The notes: generated from the sequence alone by a model not told the origin. A stretch of DNA of 64,000 bases from Pseudomonadota bacterium (GCA_023451825.1 JAEXYA010000065.1:20391-84390), one strand, 5' to 3'; shown: positions 46,500-56,837, counted from the first letter of the stretch. Numbers and translations: made by a program.

Positions 46500-47681
46500 A
46501 TGATGCCCGACACGACATTTCTCACTTGGCCGTTCTTTGAAGACCATCATCGTAAGCTGGCGACCGATCTCTCCCGCTGGGCCGCAGATCATGTTGCAGG
46601 TCTGGTCGATCATCACGACACCGATGGCTCCTGCCGCAAGCTGGTGAAAGCGATGGGCGAGGCCGGTTGGCTGCGCGCCGCCGTGCCGGCTGCTTATGGC
46701 GGCCTCTACGAAAACTTCGACGTCCGTGCGCTTTGCCTGATCCGCGAGACGCTGGCCTATCACAATGGCCTCGCCGATTTCGCCTTCGCCATGCAGGGCC
46801 TCGGCACCGGGCCGATCACGCTCTATGGCTCGGACGAGATCAAGGCGCGCTATCTGCCGCGCGTGGCGAAGGGTGAGGCGATCGCCGCCTTCGCATTGTC
46901 GGAGCCCGATGCTGGCTCGGACGTTGCGGCGATGAGCACGACGGCGGTGCCGGATGGTCCCGACCATGTGCGCATCAACGGCCTGAAGACCTGGATCTCC
47001 AATGGCGGCATTGCCGATCAGTATGTCGTCTTCGTTCGCACAGGCGAGGCGGGTGCCCGCGGCATCAGCGCTTTCGTCATCGATGCCGATACGCCCGGCT
47101 TCACCATCGACGGCCGCATCGACGTCATCGCGCCGCATCCGCTGGCGACGCTGAAATTCACCGATTGCCGCGTGCCGGTGAAGAACCGCATCGGCAAGGA
47201 CGGCGAGGGTTTCAAAGTCGCCATGGCGACGCTCGATGTGTTCCGCTCCACAGTCGGTGCCGCTGCGCTCGGCCTCGGCCGTCGCGCGCTGGATGAAGGC
47301 CTGCATCGCTCCGTCACGCGAAAAATGTTCGGCCATACGCTGGGCGACCTGCAGCTCACTCAGGCCGGCCTCGCGGAAATGGCGACGTCCATCGATGCCT
47401 CGGCGCTTTTGGTTTATCGCTCGGCCTGGACCAAGGATCAGGGCGTGCCGCGCGTGACGCGCGAAGCCGCCATGGCCAAGATGTATGCGACCGAAGCCGC
47501 GCAGAGCGTGATCGATCGCGCCGTGCAGATTTTTGGCGGCCTAGGCGTGCAGTCGGGCGTGAAGGTCGAGGAGCTCTATCGCGAGATCCGTGCGCTGCGC
47601 ATCTATGAGGGCGCGACGGAAGTGCAGAAGGTCGTGATCGGGCGCGATCTGATCAAGTCGGCGCAGGCAACGAACACATAA
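46500..47681 (+). CDS. Acyl-CoA dehydrogenase
   Basis: 393 residues, FAD flavoprotein; a second ATG at 46503 has better spacing to GGGAGA. Canonical motifs: [20 protein letters not shown] (FAD/substrate region) and a late GGLGVQSG ... [11 protein letters not shown] carrying the catalytic Glu. It introduces a double bond into an acyl-CoA, here likely alicyclic or ring-derived. It stands alone on the plus strand, convergent with the FMO-like gene. Compare the atypical paralogue at 44041. Confidence 0.9.
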   Translation: MMPDTTFLTWPFFEDHHRKLATDLSRWAADHVAGLVDHHDTDGSCRKLVKAMGEAGWLRAAVPAAYGGLYENFDVRALCLIRETLAYHNGLADFAFAMQGLGTGPITLYGSDEIKARYLPRVAKGEAIAAFALSEPDAGSDVAAMSTTAVPDGPDHVRINGLKTWISNGGIADQYVVFVRTGEAGARGISAFVIDADTPGFTIDGRIDVIAPHPLATLKFTDCRVPVKNRIGKDGEGFKVAMATLDVFRSTVGAAALGLGRRALDEGLHRSVTRKMFGHTLGDLQLTQAGLAEMATSIDASALLVYRSAWTKDQGVPRVTREAAMAKMYATEAAQSVIDRAVQIFGGLGVQSGVKVEELYREIRALRIYEGATEVQKVVIGRDLIKSAQATNT

Positions 47682-47683
47682 GC

Positions 47684-47766
47684 CTGTAGGGTGGGCAAAG
47701 CGTAGCGTGCCCACCCTCAAGTGCAAGGCTGGTGATGGTGGGCACGCAGCGCTTTGCCCACCCTAC
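47684..47766. repeat. Palindromic repeat GTAGGGTGGGCAAAGCGTAG type
   Basis: Arms GTAGGGTGGGCAAAGCG and CGCTTTGCCCACCCTAC with internal GTGCCCACCC/GGTGGGCAC. Between convergent genes; it may terminate both. Confidence 0.8.
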
Positions 47767-47769
47767 AGT

Positions 47770-49302
47770 TCAGGCGACTACAGCTTCCAGCTTTCCGATA
47801 GGCGCAACGGCTGCCTCTGCCTTATACTGCGGTGCCGATGCCAGAAACCGTGCATAGGCATCCGCATCCGGCGGCGAAAATTTCTCCGCCAATGCGCCAC
47901 GTCGCGTCACCGTCGCCCCCATGTCATCGAGCAGTTCATCGAAATGCTTGAAGTGATACGGCGCCACGCATAGCCCACCATAAACACCCGCCGCTGGCCG
48001 TTCCGTTCGCTTGAAGCGCAGCATCATGTCCATGTTGGCCTGCATGTCGGAGGCCGTCGGCTGCTTCGCCAGTCTGCCATCCGCGTAACGCACCAGCCAG
48101 TTGGCGGCCATCTCTGCCGTCAGCACCGAGCAGAAGCTGGAATTGAAACCGACAAATCCCATTTCCGGCAGGTCTGGATTCGCAATCACGCGATAGAGTC
48201 GGTACTGCCCGTCCGGCTGGATCAGCTTCTCGCGAAAAGCCTGCGGCAGGAACGGCACGTCGAGTTTGAAGCCGATGGCGAGGACGGCGATATCGGCATC
48301 GACGCGCTGACCGCCGGCCATCACGATGGTCCTGCCATCATAGTGATCGAAGGTGCCGCGGATCGCGGTGATGCGGCCATCGGCGACCATCGGGAAGAAG
48401 CCCGGCGTCGCGATGGGCACCGAGCAATTCACGCCATCCTCGAAACGTGTTTCCGGCACCATGTCGCATTTGTTCAGCTTCAACTGGATCTTCAGCAAGC
48501 TTTCCAGCCCACGCCAATGCGCCCAGACGAACGGCTTTGCGATCGCATGCTTGATGCGCGAGAGCGTGCTCAGGCCCCAGCCCGGAAACATCTCTTCCTG
48601 CGCGCGGATATAGAGGATGCGCTTGAAGTTGATCAGCCCGCCGACGAAATAGGGGATGCGCCACACCGGCTCGCGATAGACGAAGGTGACGGCGCTGGCG
48701 CCTGCCTTCACCGAATGCACGGCGATGTCGGTGGCCGATTTCGAGCCGCCGAGCACCACGACCTTCTTGCCCCTCACGCGTGACGGATCGGTGTGCTCCG
48801 CCGAATGCAGGATCACGCCGCCGGCCGCCTTGAAGCCGTCCTCGCCGTAATGGTGCAACGCCTTGCGCTCGTTGAACTGGCCGGTGCAGACCGCGACGAA
48901 ATCATAGTCGGTGGTCGTGTCGTGCCCGGCCGCATCGCGCGTCGCGACCGTCCAGCCGGGCTGGCCATCGGCGCGGCGCGCTACGGCGGTGACCGTGGTG
49001 TTGAACTGCATCAGCGGCCGCAGGTCGTAATCGTTTGCATAGTCCGCGAGATAGGCATGGACCTGCGGCCCCTTTGGCCATTCCGGATAGCTGTCCGGCA
49101 TCGGCTTGTCGGTGAACCGATAGAGCTCCTTGGGGCTCTGGGTCTGCACCTCCGGATAGGAGCGGGCCGGCTCCCAGACGCCGCCGAGATCGCCGCTGCG
49201 CTCCAGAATGGTGACGCGATGGCCGTGGCCCTTGAAGGCCTTGGCGGCGGCGAGGCCGGCAATTCCGGCACCGATGACGCAGACGTTCTTTTGCATGACC
49301 AT
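47770..49302 (-). CDS. Flavin-containing monooxygenase (FMO/BVMO-like)
   Basis: 510 residues from the ATG giving MVMQKNVCVIGAGIAGLAAA, with GGAG about nine bases before; the upstream part of the open frame is repeat and spacer. Two dinucleotide folds, GAGIAGLAAA (FAD) and KVVVLGGSKSATDIAVHSV (NADPH); FMO-type GGVILHSAEHTDPSRVRGKK. It oxygenates a small molecule with NAD(P)H and O2. It lies downstream of cupin 1 and probably shares its transcript. Role in the pathway unknown. Confidence 0.85.
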   Translation of the reverse strand: MVMQKNVCVIGAGIAGLAAAKAFKGHGHRVTILERSGDLGGVWEPARSYPEVQTQSPKELYRFTDKPMPDSYPEWPKGPQVHAYLADYANDYDLRPLMQFNTTVTAVARRADGQPGWTVATRDAAGHDTTTDYDFVAVCTGQFNERKALHHYGEDGFKAAGGVILHSAEHTDPSRVRGKKVVVLGGSKSATDIAVHSVKAGASAVTFVYREPVWRIPYFVGGLINFKRILYIRAQEEMFPGWGLSTLSRIKHAIAKPFVWAHWRGLESLLKIQLKLNKCDMVPETRFEDGVNCSVPIATPGFFPMVADGRITAIRGTFDHYDGRTIVMAGGQRVDADIAVLAIGFKLDVPFLPQAFREKLIQPDGQYRLYRVIANPDLPEMGFVGFNSSFCSVLTAEMAANWLVRYADGRLAKQPTASDMQANMDMMLRFKRTERPAAGVYGGLCVAPYHFKHFDELLDDMGATVTRRGALAEKFSPPDADAYARFLASAPQYKAEAAVAPIGKLEAVVA

Positions 49303-49393
49303 GGCCGTGTCTCCTGTTGTGCATTCGGGGCGCACGATCCCGTTCGCGCAAACACATGCTTGTGCGATGGATCGGCGATGATGGGGCTTGGCT

Positions 49394-49475
49394 GTCATTG
49401 CGAGCGCAGCGAAGCAATCCAGTCTTTCTTCACGCGGCTCTGGATTGCTTCGTCGCTGCGCTCCTCGCAATGACG
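49394..49475. repeat. Dispersed palindromic repeat, family A copy 4
   Basis: Arms TGTCATTGCGAGCGCAGCGA and GCTGCGCTCCTCGCAATGAC. In the spacer between cupin 1 and the FMO-like gene. Confidence 0.8.
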
Positions 49476-49483
49476 ACGGAGCT

Positions 49484-49933
49484 TTAGTCGTTGGCTTCCG
49501 GCGGCAGGAAGTCGACCTCGTGCTCGGCTGAAATGCGCACGATCTCGGCAACATCGGTGAGATTATCGAGCTTCTTGAACAGCGCTTCGAGCTTCGCGGC
49601 CGGCGAGACCCAGAACAGTGCGCGGCACGGCTTGTCGGATTTATTGAAATAGCCATGCGGGATGCCGCGCGGCATGCGGACGAGATCGCCGGCATGGGCT
49701 TTGACCCATTTGCCATCGAGCTTCAGATCGAGCGTGCCTTCCTGCACCAGGATAAATTCTTCCTGGGTCGGGTGGATGTGCACGGGCACGAACTGACCGG
49801 GTTCGCTATTGGTCTCGAAAGCAAAAGTGGAGTCGGTCACGGCTTTCGGGAAATAGACCTGGCCCAGGATATTCCAGGTCGTGCCGCCATAACCGGTGCC
49901 GTTTTCGGTGATGCCCTTTTCGAGTGCCGCCAT
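49484..49933 (-). CDS. Small cupin protein (copy 1)
   Basis: 149 residues from the ATG at 49933 (GGAGG upstream decides this over the one 5 codons earlier). Cupin motif 1 is FVPVHIHPTQEEFILVQEG (two His and Glu metal ligands), motif 2 MPRGIPHGYFNKSD. One cupin domain; no signal peptide. Strongly similar to cupin 2 at 57030, including the order WNILGQVYFPKAVT ... DFLPP. Enzymatic or sensory role unknown; too short for gentisate dioxygenase. Divergent from the AraC gene. Confidence 0.85.
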   Translation of the reverse strand: MAALEKGITENGTGYGGTTWNILGQVYFPKAVTDSTFAFETNSEPGQFVPVHIHPTQEEFILVQEGTLDLKLDGKWVKAHAGDLVRMPRGIPHGYFNKSDKPCRALFWVSPAAKLEALFKKLDNLTDVAEIVRISAEHEVDFLPPEAND

Positions 49934-49996
49934 TTGTCGATCCTCCATCGTTGTGCTGGTGCGGATGCTGCGCTGGCCGCGGGTCTTCCGCTAGCC

Positions 49997-50028
49997 GTTG
50001 AACGAAATCGCTGTCCGGTTGACGAAAT
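49997..50028. promoter_or_regulatory. Direct repeats, candidate AraC-family binding site
   Basis: GTTGAACGAAAT (49997-50008) and GTTGACGAAAT (50018-50028): the ACGAAAT cores are exactly 20 bases apart, about two helical turns, as expected for XylS/AraC-type sites. It lies between cupin 1 and the AraC gene. Confidence 0.45.
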
Positions 50029-50168
50029 TATTCGAGAGGTTGTGACGCGTGCGCTGCGATGCACATGCGCATTCGTTGTGCAGAGCGGCAAAAATTCCGG
50101 CGTCAGGGCCGCTTGTTCGGCGGTCGCCGTGTTGACTAGTATCAATCCCGACAACGCAGGTACGAACC

Positions 50169-51194
50169 ATGCTGGTGGGTGGAACGGTCTCAGTGAGCGA
50201 CGGCGCGGCGCCAGCGCGGCTTGCCGCGTTCTCCCGCGTCTGCACCAGGGATGTCGACGAGGCCGCCGACGAAATCGGCCGTATCTTCTGCCCGCATGGG
50301 CTGGCACCGACAGGGCGCAGCGATCCCGGTTTCCACGCGCTCCACAACAGCGCCGATTTCGGTGAGTTCTCGATCAACTATGTCTCCTATGGCGGTTCTG
50401 TCAGCATCGATCCCGGCTGCCTCGATCGCTTCTTTCTGTTGCAGGTGCCATTGCGCGGCCATGCGCGCGTCAGCACGGGCGGACGGACGGTCGCTGCCAG
50501 CGCAGAGCGGGCGGCCTCGCTGCTGTCGCCGACCATGCCGACGCGGATGATGTGGCAGGACGATTGCGCACAACTCATCCTGTTGATGGAGCGCCGCATC
50601 GTCGAACAGCGCGCCGCAGCTCTGTCGGAGCGTGCCGATGGCGTGATCGAATTCGATCCCGAGGTCGATCTGACGACGCCGTTCGGTCGTGCGCTGCGAG
50701 CGCAACTGGACTACCTAGTCGATCTCGCCGAACATGCCGGGCCGGGGCAGGCGTTCTCCCCCATGCTCACAGCCATGCTGCGCGAAGCCGCTCTGAGCCT
50801 GCTGCTCACCGGCCAGCGCCACAGTTTTAGCAACGCTATCGCGCAGGCTGATCGCCGTCCCGAGGCATTGCCGGGCGTGCTGCGTAAGGCGCGGCATTAT
50901 CTCGAAGCGCATGCGGCGGAGCCGCTCGATCTGGAGCGCATGGCGCGCGCGGCCGGGATCGGCATCCGCTCATTGCAACTGGGCTTTCAACGGCACTTCG
51001 GCACCTCCATTTCGCAGATGCTGCAGGATATCCGCCTCGCGCATCTGCATGCGCGTCTGCGCGCGGCGCAGCCCTGCGAGCGGGTGATCGATATCGCCTT
51101 CGATCTCGGTTTCACCCATCCAAGCCGCATGGCCAGCGCCTATCGCGCGCGGTTCGGTGAAAGCCCGTCGGACACATTGCGGCGCGGCAACTGA
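50169..51194 (+). CDS. AraC-family transcriptional regulator
   Basis: 341 residues. N-terminal cupin-like effector domain (AraC_binding_2 type, about 30-200) and a C-terminal pair of helix-turn-helices: LDLERMARAAGIGIRSLQLG and IDIAFDLGFTHPSRMASAYR, ending RFGESPSDTLRRG. Likely activator, perhaps responding to an aromatic acid. Probably acts on the divergent cupin 1-FMO unit via the direct repeats upstream. It lacks an obvious MarR-type operator. Confidence 0.9.
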   Translation: MLVGGTVSVSDGAAPARLAAFSRVCTRDVDEAADEIGRIFCPHGLAPTGRSDPGFHALHNSADFGEFSINYVSYGGSVSIDPGCLDRFFLLQVPLRGHARVSTGGRTVAASAERAASLLSPTMPTRMMWQDDCAQLILLMERRIVEQRAAALSERADGVIEFDPEVDLTTPFGRALRAQLDYLVDLAEHAGPGQAFSPMLTAMLREAALSLLLTGQRHSFSNAIAQADRRPEALPGVLRKARHYLEAHAAEPLDLERMARAAGIGIRSLQLGFQRHFGTSISQMLQDIRLAHLHARLRAAQPCERVIDIAFDLGFTHPSRMASAYRARFGESPSDTLRRGN

Positions 51195-51225
51195 CACCTG
51201 CCGCATAAGGCGGCAAGTCGCTTTC

Positions 51226-51254
51226 TTGCAAAAGCTTGAAGTTTAAAATATATC
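51226..51254 (+). promoter_or_regulatory. Promoter with MarR-type operator site 4 (SDR-hydratase operon)
   Basis: Promoter-like TTGCAA, 17-base spacer, TATATC; the operator TTGAAGTTTAAA (51236-51247) fills the spacer. The SDR gene starts 50 bases after the operator's first base. Confidence 0.6.
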
Positions 51255-51285
51255 CGGCTGGCGCATCCAAGCTGGAAGGTCTGTC

Positions 51286-52047
51286 ATGTCCGGATTGTCC
51301 CGTTCCTCCCACGCTCTGGTGACCGGCGGCGGCCGCGGCATCGGCCGCGCCATCGCGGCGTCGCTGGTGAAGGCCGGCGCGACTGTCACCATCATGGGCC
51401 GCAATCGCGCTGTGCTGGACGAGGTGGTCGCCGCAGGCGATGCGCATCATGCTTTGTCTGCCGACGTCTCCGATCAGGCCGTGATGCACGCGGCGATCGC
51501 CGAAGCCGCGAAGCGCCAGCCCATCGACATCCTCGTTGCCAATGCCGGCGCCGCCGAGTCAGCTCCATTCCTCAAATCCGATGCTGCGCTGTTCCAGCGC
51601 ATGATGGATGTGAATTTCATGGGCGTGGTGCATGCGGTCCACGCCGTGCTGCCGGATATGGTCGCGCGCAAGAGCGGTCGGATCGTCGCTGTGGCGTCCA
51701 CCGCCGGCCTCAAGGGCTACGGCTATGTCAGCGCCTATGTCGCGGCGAAGCACGCCGTTGTCGGCCTCGTGCGCTCGCTGGCACTGGAAGTCGCGACCAA
51801 GAATGTCACGGTGAATGCGGTGTGTCCCGGCTTCACCGAGACCGATCTGCTCGAAGGCTCCATCGACAACATCATGAGCAAGACCGGCCGCACGCGCGAG
51901 CAGGCCATTGCCGAACTCGCCAAGCACAATCCGCAAGGCCGTCTGGTCAAACCCGAAGAAGTCGCAGACGCCGTCTTGTGGCTATGTGGTGCGGGCGCGG
52001 GTTCCATCACCGGACAGAGCATCGCCGTCGCCGGAGGCGAGGTGTAG
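51286..52047 (+). CDS. Short-chain dehydrogenase/reductase
   Basis: 253 residues. Classical SDR: cofactor motif [30 protein letters not shown], active-site Ser in [11 protein letters not shown] and YVAAK (Tyr-Lys) near residue 150. It oxidises or reduces an alcohol/ketone, likely on a cyclic CoA ester. First gene of a two-gene operon with the enoyl-CoA hydratase 41 bases downstream. Promoter with operator. Confidence 0.9.
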   Translation: MSGLSRSSHALVTGGGRGIGRAIAASLVKAGATVTIMGRNRAVLDEVVAAGDAHHALSADVSDQAVMHAAIAEAAKRQPIDILVANAGAAESAPFLKSDAALFQRMMDVNFMGVVHAVHAVLPDMVARKSGRIVAVASTAGLKGYGYVSAYVAAKHAVVGLVRSLALEVATKNVTVNAVCPGFTETDLLEGSIDNIMSKTGRTREQAIAELAKHNPQGRLVKPEEVADAVLWLCGAGAGSITGQSIAVAGGEV

Positions 52048-52088
52048 GCTCTCCAAAACAAAATCGAAGACGCATTCAGGGAGACGAC

Positions 52089-52940
52089 ATGACCGCACTC
52101 GTGAAGAACAAGATCGCCAATCCCGTCACGCTGCCGCTCGCGGACTACAAGCCCGAGCATTTCTTGCTCAAGGTCGACGGCCGCGTCGCCACGGTGACGC
52201 TGAACCGCCCGGACAAGAAGAATCCGCTCACCTTCCAGAGCTACCGCGAACTCACCGATTTCTTCCGCGCTTGCGCTTTCGACGATCAGGTCACCACCAT
52301 TGTCGTCACCGGCGCCGGCGGCAACTTCTCGTCGGGCGGCGACGTGTTCGAGATCATCGGCCCGCTGATCGAGATGAACACGCGCGATCTCACCGCCTTC
52401 ACGCGCATGACCGGCGATCTCGTCAAGGCGATGCGCGCCTGCCCGCAGCCGATCATCGCCGCCGTGGAAGGCATCTGCGCCGGTGCGGGCGCGATCATGG
52501 CGATGGCGTCCGACATGCGCCTCGCTGCCACGGGCGCCAAGGTCGGCTTCCTGTTCAACAAGGTCGGCCTTGCCGGCTGCGACATGGGTGCCTGCGCGAT
52601 CCTGCCGCGCATCATTGGCCAGGCGCGTGCCTCGGAGCTGCTCTATACCGGCCGCTTCATGAGTGCGGAGGAGGGCGAGCGCTGGGGCTTCTTCAGCCGC
52701 ATCGTGGCGCCGGATACCGTGCTTGCCGATGCGCAGGCGCTGGCAAAATCCATCTCCGAAGGCCCGACCTATGCCAACACCATGACCAAGCGCATGCTGT
52801 CGATGGAATGGGCGATGTCCATCGAGGAAGCCATCGAGGCGGAGGCCGTGGCACAGGCGCTGTGCATGACCACGGAAGACTTTTCGCGCGCGTATCATGC
52901 GTTCGCGAACAAGCAGAAGCCGGTATTCGAGGGGAATTGA
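52089..52940 (+). CDS. Enoyl-CoA hydratase/isomerase family protein
   Basis: 283 residues from the ATG at 52089 with GGGAGAC upstream (the longer frame lies in the SDR gene). Crotonase fold with [13 protein letters not shown] and [20 protein letters not shown] forming the oxyanion hole, and [20 protein letters not shown]. Hydrates or hydrolyses an unsaturated acyl-CoA; in 2-aminobenzoyl-CoA clusters a similar enzyme acts after ring reduction (family knowledge). A long N-terminal extension of about 25 residues precedes the core. Confidence 0.88.
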   Translation: MTALVKNKIANPVTLPLADYKPEHFLLKVDGRVATVTLNRPDKKNPLTFQSYRELTDFFRACAFDDQVTTIVVTGAGGNFSSGGDVFEIIGPLIEMNTRDLTAFTRMTGDLVKAMRACPQPIIAAVEGICAGAGAIMAMASDMRLAATGAKVGFLFNKVGLAGCDMGACAILPRIIGQARASELLYTGRFMSAEEGERWGFFSRIVAPDTVLADAQALAKSISEGPTYANTMTKRMLSMEWAMSIEEAIEAEAVAQALCMTTEDFSRAYHAFANKQKPVFEGN

Positions 52941-52953
52941 GGTCCCCTCGGTC

Positions 52954-53039
52954 GTCGTTGCGAGGAGCGCAGCGACGAAGCAATCCAGAGCCGCAAGCAG
53001 GAAAAGAACTGGATTGCTTCGCTGCGCTCGCAATGACGG
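52954..53039. repeat. Dispersed palindromic repeat, family A copy 5
   Basis: Arms GTCGTTGCGAGGAGCGCAGC and GCTGCGCTCGCAATGACGG. Immediately after the enoyl-CoA hydratase gene. Confidence 0.8.
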
Positions 53040-53111
53040 GATGGACAGGCGCGCCGCCCCACTGACCTATTGATGTGCATCAAAGCCCATAAATTGCCAT
53101 TCGTTCAGGCT

Positions 53112-53139
53112 TGCCAGAAATTACTTTAGGCCTAAAATA
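53112..53139 (+). promoter_or_regulatory. Promoter with MarR-type operator site 5 (perfect palindrome)
   Basis: TTGCCA, 16-base spacer and TAAAAT form a good promoter; the operator TTTAGGCCTAAA (53126-53137) is a perfect 12-bp palindrome overlapping the -10. The monooxygenase/reductase gene starts 46 bases after the operator's first base. Confidence 0.7.
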
Positions 53140-53171
53140 TCTTCCATCAGGTTCCGACTGCGGAGGCAGAC

Positions 53172-55523
53172 ATGAAGATCGCGATTATCGGTGGTGGGCC
53201 GGCGGGCCTCTATTCGGCAATCCTGCTCAAGAAGCAGCGGCCCCAGGCCGAGATCACGGTCTATGAGCGCAATCGGCGCGATGACACCTTCGGTTTCGGC
53301 GTCGTCTTCTCCGATGCCACCCTCGACAATTTCGAGAAATACGACCAGCCAAGCTATCAGCGCATCACCCAGGAATTCGCTTACTGGGACGACATCGCCG
53401 TGCATTTCCGTGGCACCGTGCACCGCGTCGGCGGCAACGGTTTTTGCGGCTGCTCGCGCCGGACGCTACTGCTGATCCTGCAGGAGCGCGCCCGCGAACT
53501 CGGCGTGCATCTGATGTTCGAAGTCGATATCACCGACGAAGCGCGCTTCGCGGATGCCGACCTGATCATTCTCGCTGACGGCATCAACAGCCATTTCCGC
53601 AACAAATATATCGAGCACTTCTCGCCCGAAGTGGACCTGCGCTCCAACAAGTTCACCTGGATGGGCTCCACGAAGCCGCTGGATGCCTTCACCTTCTTGT
53701 TCCAGGAAACCGAGTGGGGTCCGTTCATCGCGCATGCCTATCAGTATGAAGCGGGCCGCTCGACCTGGATTTTCGAGACCGATCCCGAGACCTTCAAGCG
53801 CGCCGGCCTCGAAGGGCTTGGCGAGCAGGAGTCCGCCGATCGCATGCACGCGATCTTCAAGGATTTCCTCGGCGAGCATAAGCTGCTGATCAATCGCTCC
53901 ATGTGGCGCAATTTCCCCATGATCCGCAACAAGCGCTGGGTCAAGGACAATATGGTGTTGCTCGGCGACGCCAAGGCGACCGCGCATTTCTCCATCGGCT
54001 CCGGCACCAAGCTGGCCATGGAAGATGCCATTGCGCTCTATGAGTCCATGGCCAAGGCGCCGACGGTCGAAGCTGCGCTGCATGACTATGAGCATGGCCG
54101 TCGCGAGGAGACCGAGAAGATCCAGCATTCGGCCGACGTCTCGCTGGTCTGGTTCGAACACGTCGATCGCTTCTGGGATTTCGACCCCGTGCAATTCGCC
54201 TTCGGCGTGATGACGCGCTCGAAAGCGATCACCTATGACAATCTCATCTTGCGCGCGCCCGGCTTCGTCAAACTCGCGGATCAGGCTTTTGCAAAGCAGG
54301 TGAAGGCGCAAGGGTTTGACGTCGATGTCGAGAAGCCCGAAGTGCCCATGTTCCAGCCGTTCAAGCTGCGCGACATGGTGCTGGCGAACCGCGCCGTCGT
54401 CTCGCCGATGTGCATGTATTCGGCGGAAGAGGGCGTGCCCACCGATTTCCATCTCGTGCATTACGGCGCCCGTGCCATGGGCGGCGCCGGGCTCGTCTTC
54501 ACCGAGATGGTGTGTGTGGCTAAGGATGCGCGCATCACCCCCGGCTGCGCCGGCATCTGGACCGACGAACAGGAAGCGCAGTGGAAGCGCATTGTCGATT
54601 TTGTTCACGGCAACTCGGCCGCCAAGATCTGCCTGCAGCTCGGTCATGCCGGGCGCAAGGGCGCCAGCAAGCTGATGTGGGAGGGCATGGATCGCCCGCT
54701 CAAGGACGGCGCATGGGACATCGTCTCCGCATCGCCGTTGCCATATTTCCCGGACAGCCAGGTGCCGGCCGAACTCGACCGCGCCGGCATGGATCGCATC
54801 AAGCAGGAATTCGTCGATGCGACGTTGCGTGGTGACCGCGCCGGCTTCGACATGCTGGAGATGCACACCGCCCACGGCTATCTGCTCGCCAGCTTCCTGT
54901 CGCCGCTCACCAATAACCGCAGCGATGACTATGGCGGCTCGCTGGAGAACCGCCTGCGCTTCCCGCTCGAAGTGTTCGCGGCGATGCGTGCGGCATGGCC
55001 GAAGCACAAGCCGATGTCGGTGCGTATTTCGGCGACCGACTGGGCCGAAGGCGGCACCACCGGCGATGATGCCGTCGCCTTCGCGCGCGCCTTTGCGGAA
55101 GCCGGCGTCGATCTCGCCGACATCTCCACCGGCCAGACGGTGAAGGAATCGCGCCCGATCTATGGCCGCATGTTCCAGACGCCATATTCGGATCAGGTGC
55201 GTAACGAGGCCCATGTCGCCACCATGTGCGTCGGCAACATCACCACGGCCGATCAGGTGAATACGATTTTGGCCGCCGGTCGTGCTGATCTTGTGGCGCT
55301 TGGGCGTCCGCATCTGACGGACCCCAGCTTCACCATCAAGGCTGCGGCCTGGTATGGCGCCAAGGATGCTTACGCGCCGCCGCAATATATGCCCGGCAAG
55401 GACCAGATCTTCCGCAACAGCGTGCGCGACAAGCAGGATTTCGACGACCTGAAAATTAAGGCTAAGCCGAAAACCCGCGCGGAAATGCGCGCCGAAGCGG
55501 CAAAGTCGCTTGCTGCTGAATAG
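53172..55523 (+). CDS. Bifunctional aryl-CoA monooxygenase/reductase (2-aminobenzoyl-CoA or salicylyl-CoA type)
   Basis: 783 residues in two fused domains. Residues 1 to about 380: class A flavin monooxygenase with [16 protein letters not shown] (FAD) and [20 protein letters not shown]. Residues about 395-760: Old Yellow Enzyme with [28 protein letters not shown] and [14 protein letters not shown] (FMN). This layout is that of 2-aminobenzoyl-CoA monooxygenase/reductase and of proteins called salicylyl-CoA 5-hydroxylase. It hydroxylates the CoA-bound ring and, in the first case, then reduces it. GGAGG precedes the ATG. Operator site 5 lies 46 bases upstream. Exact substrate unproven. Confidence 0.85.
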   Translation: MKIAIIGGGPAGLYSAILLKKQRPQAEITVYERNRRDDTFGFGVVFSDATLDNFEKYDQPSYQRITQEFAYWDDIAVHFRGTVHRVGGNGFCGCSRRTLLLILQERARELGVHLMFEVDITDEARFADADLIILADGINSHFRNKYIEHFSPEVDLRSNKFTWMGSTKPLDAFTFLFQETEWGPFIAHAYQYEAGRSTWIFETDPETFKRAGLEGLGEQESADRMHAIFKDFLGEHKLLINRSMWRNFPMIRNKRWVKDNMVLLGDAKATAHFSIGSGTKLAMEDAIALYESMAKAPTVEAALHDYEHGRREETEKIQHSADVSLVWFEHVDRFWDFDPVQFAFGVMTRSKAITYDNLILRAPGFVKLADQAFAKQVKAQGFDVDVEKPEVPMFQPFKLRDMVLANRAVVSPMCMYSAEEGVPTDFHLVHYGARAMGGAGLVFTEMVCVAKDARITPGCAGIWTDEQEAQWKRIVDFVHGNSAAKICLQLGHAGRKGASKLMWEGMDRPLKDGAWDIVSASPLPYFPDSQVPAELDRAGMDRIKQEFVDATLRGDRAGFDMLEMHTAHGYLLASFLSPLTNNRSDDYGGSLENRLRFPLEVFAAMRAAWPKHKPMSVRISATDWAEGGTTGDDAVAFARAFAEAGVDLADISTGQTVKESRPIYGRMFQTPYSDQVRNEAHVATMCVGNITTADQVNTILAAGRADLVALGRPHLTDPSFTIKAAAWYGAKDAYAPPQYMPGKDQIFRNSVRDKQDFDDLKIKAKPKTRAEMRAEAAKSLAAE

Positions 55524-55581
55524 CTGAGCATGTCACCTTAGAGAATAAAACAAAGGCGTTGCGTCAAGCGGAGTAGGGCGG

Positions 55582-56832
55582 ATGAAAGCGATCATTGTCG
55601 GTGGCGGCATTGGCGGTTTGACCACGGCACTGATGCTGCGGGCCCGCGGCATCGATTGCGAGCTGTATGAGCAGGCGGACACGATCCGCGAGCTCGGCGT
55701 CGGCATCAACACGCTGACGCACGCGATCCGCGAACTCACCGGCCTCGGTTTGCTCGACAGGCTCGACGCCATCGCCATCCGCACCGACGAGCTGCATTAT
55801 CTCAACCGGCACGGCCAGGAAGTCTGGCGCGAGAAGCGCGGCTATGGCGCGGGTTTTGACGTGCCGCAATTCTCCATCCATCGTGGGCGCCTGCAGAGCG
55901 TGATCCACAAGGCGGTGGAAGAACGGCTCGGCCTTGAAGCGATCCACACCGGCTGCAAGCTCGGCTCCTTCACCCAGGACGAAGGCGGCGTCACTGCTTA
56001 CTTCTTCGACCGCAACAACAATCATGCGAAGACGGCACGCGGCGACATCCTGATCGGCGCCGACGGCATTCACTCCAAGGTGCGCAACACGCTATTCCCG
56101 AACGAAGGCGGTCCGATCTGGAACGGGTTGATGCTGTGGCGCGGCGCGCGCGACTGGCCGACCTTCCTCACCGGCAATTCGATGATCGTGGCCGGCGGAC
56201 TGCATGCGAAGGTCGTGGTCTATCCGATTGCTGAGGGCGAGTCGCCGAGCAGTCGTCTCACCAATTGGGCCGTGCTGGTGAAGACCGGCGAGGGCGGCTC
56301 ATTGCCGCCACGGCGTGAGGACTGGTCGCGCGCCGGCAAGCGCGAGGAGCTGATGCCCCATGTGGCGCGTTTCAAGGTGCCGCATATCGATGTGCCAGCA
56401 CTCATCACCGCGACGCCTGAATTCTGGGAATATCCCTGCTGTGACCGCGATCCCTTGCCGTTCTGGACCAGCGGCCGCGTCACGCTGCTCGGCGACGCCG
56501 CCCATCCGATGTATCCGGTGGGCTCCAACGGCGCCTCGCAGGCGATCCTCGACGCCCGCGCGCTGGCGGATGCCCTGGCCCATGCGGAGCATCCGCGCCA
56601 GGCGCTGATGGCCTATGAGCGCAAGCGCCTGCCGATGACCGCGGAGATCGTGCGCGCCAATCGCCGTGGCGGCCCGGAAGGCGTCATCGATGCCGTGGAG
56701 CAGATCGCGCCGGATGGGTTTGACAATGTCGAGAACGTGCTCAGCTACGCCCAGCGCGAGGCGATCGTGAAGGGCTATGCGCATAAGGCAGGGTTCGGTG
56801 CGCAGCCGGGATTGCAAGTGGTGAACGGCTGA
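55582..56832 (+). CDS. FAD-dependent monooxygenase (PHBH/PhzS-like)
   Basis: 416 residues, class A flavoprotein monooxygenase. N-terminal VGGGIGGLTTALMLRARG, DILIGADGIHSKVR (DG motif, about residue 160) and LLGDAAHPMYPVGSNGAS (GD motif, about 310). It hydroxylates an aromatic or related ring with NAD(P)H and O2. It follows the fused monooxygenase/reductase by 58 bases and probably shares its operator-controlled transcript, offering a second oxygenation. Confidence 0.88.
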   Translation: MKAIIVGGGIGGLTTALMLRARGIDCELYEQADTIRELGVGINTLTHAIRELTGLGLLDRLDAIAIRTDELHYLNRHGQEVWREKRGYGAGFDVPQFSIHRGRLQSVIHKAVEERLGLEAIHTGCKLGSFTQDEGGVTAYFFDRNNNHAKTARGDILIGADGIHSKVRNTLFPNEGGPIWNGLMLWRGARDWPTFLTGNSMIVAGGLHAKVVVYPIAEGESPSSRLTNWAVLVKTGEGGSLPPRREDWSRAGKREELMPHVARFKVPHIDVPALITATPEFWEYPCCDRDPLPFWTSGRVTLLGDAAHPMYPVGSNGASQAILDARALADALAHAEHPRQALMAYERKRLPMTAEIVRANRRGGPEGVIDAVEQIAPDGFDNVENVLSYAQREAIVKGYAHKAGFGAQPGLQVVNG

Positions 56833-56837
56833 TCTTT

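Noticed and set aside
53466..55385. 639-codon open frame antisense to the fused monooxygenase/reductase
   Set aside because: Antisense shadow; low-complexity His/Arg-rich product and no promoter.
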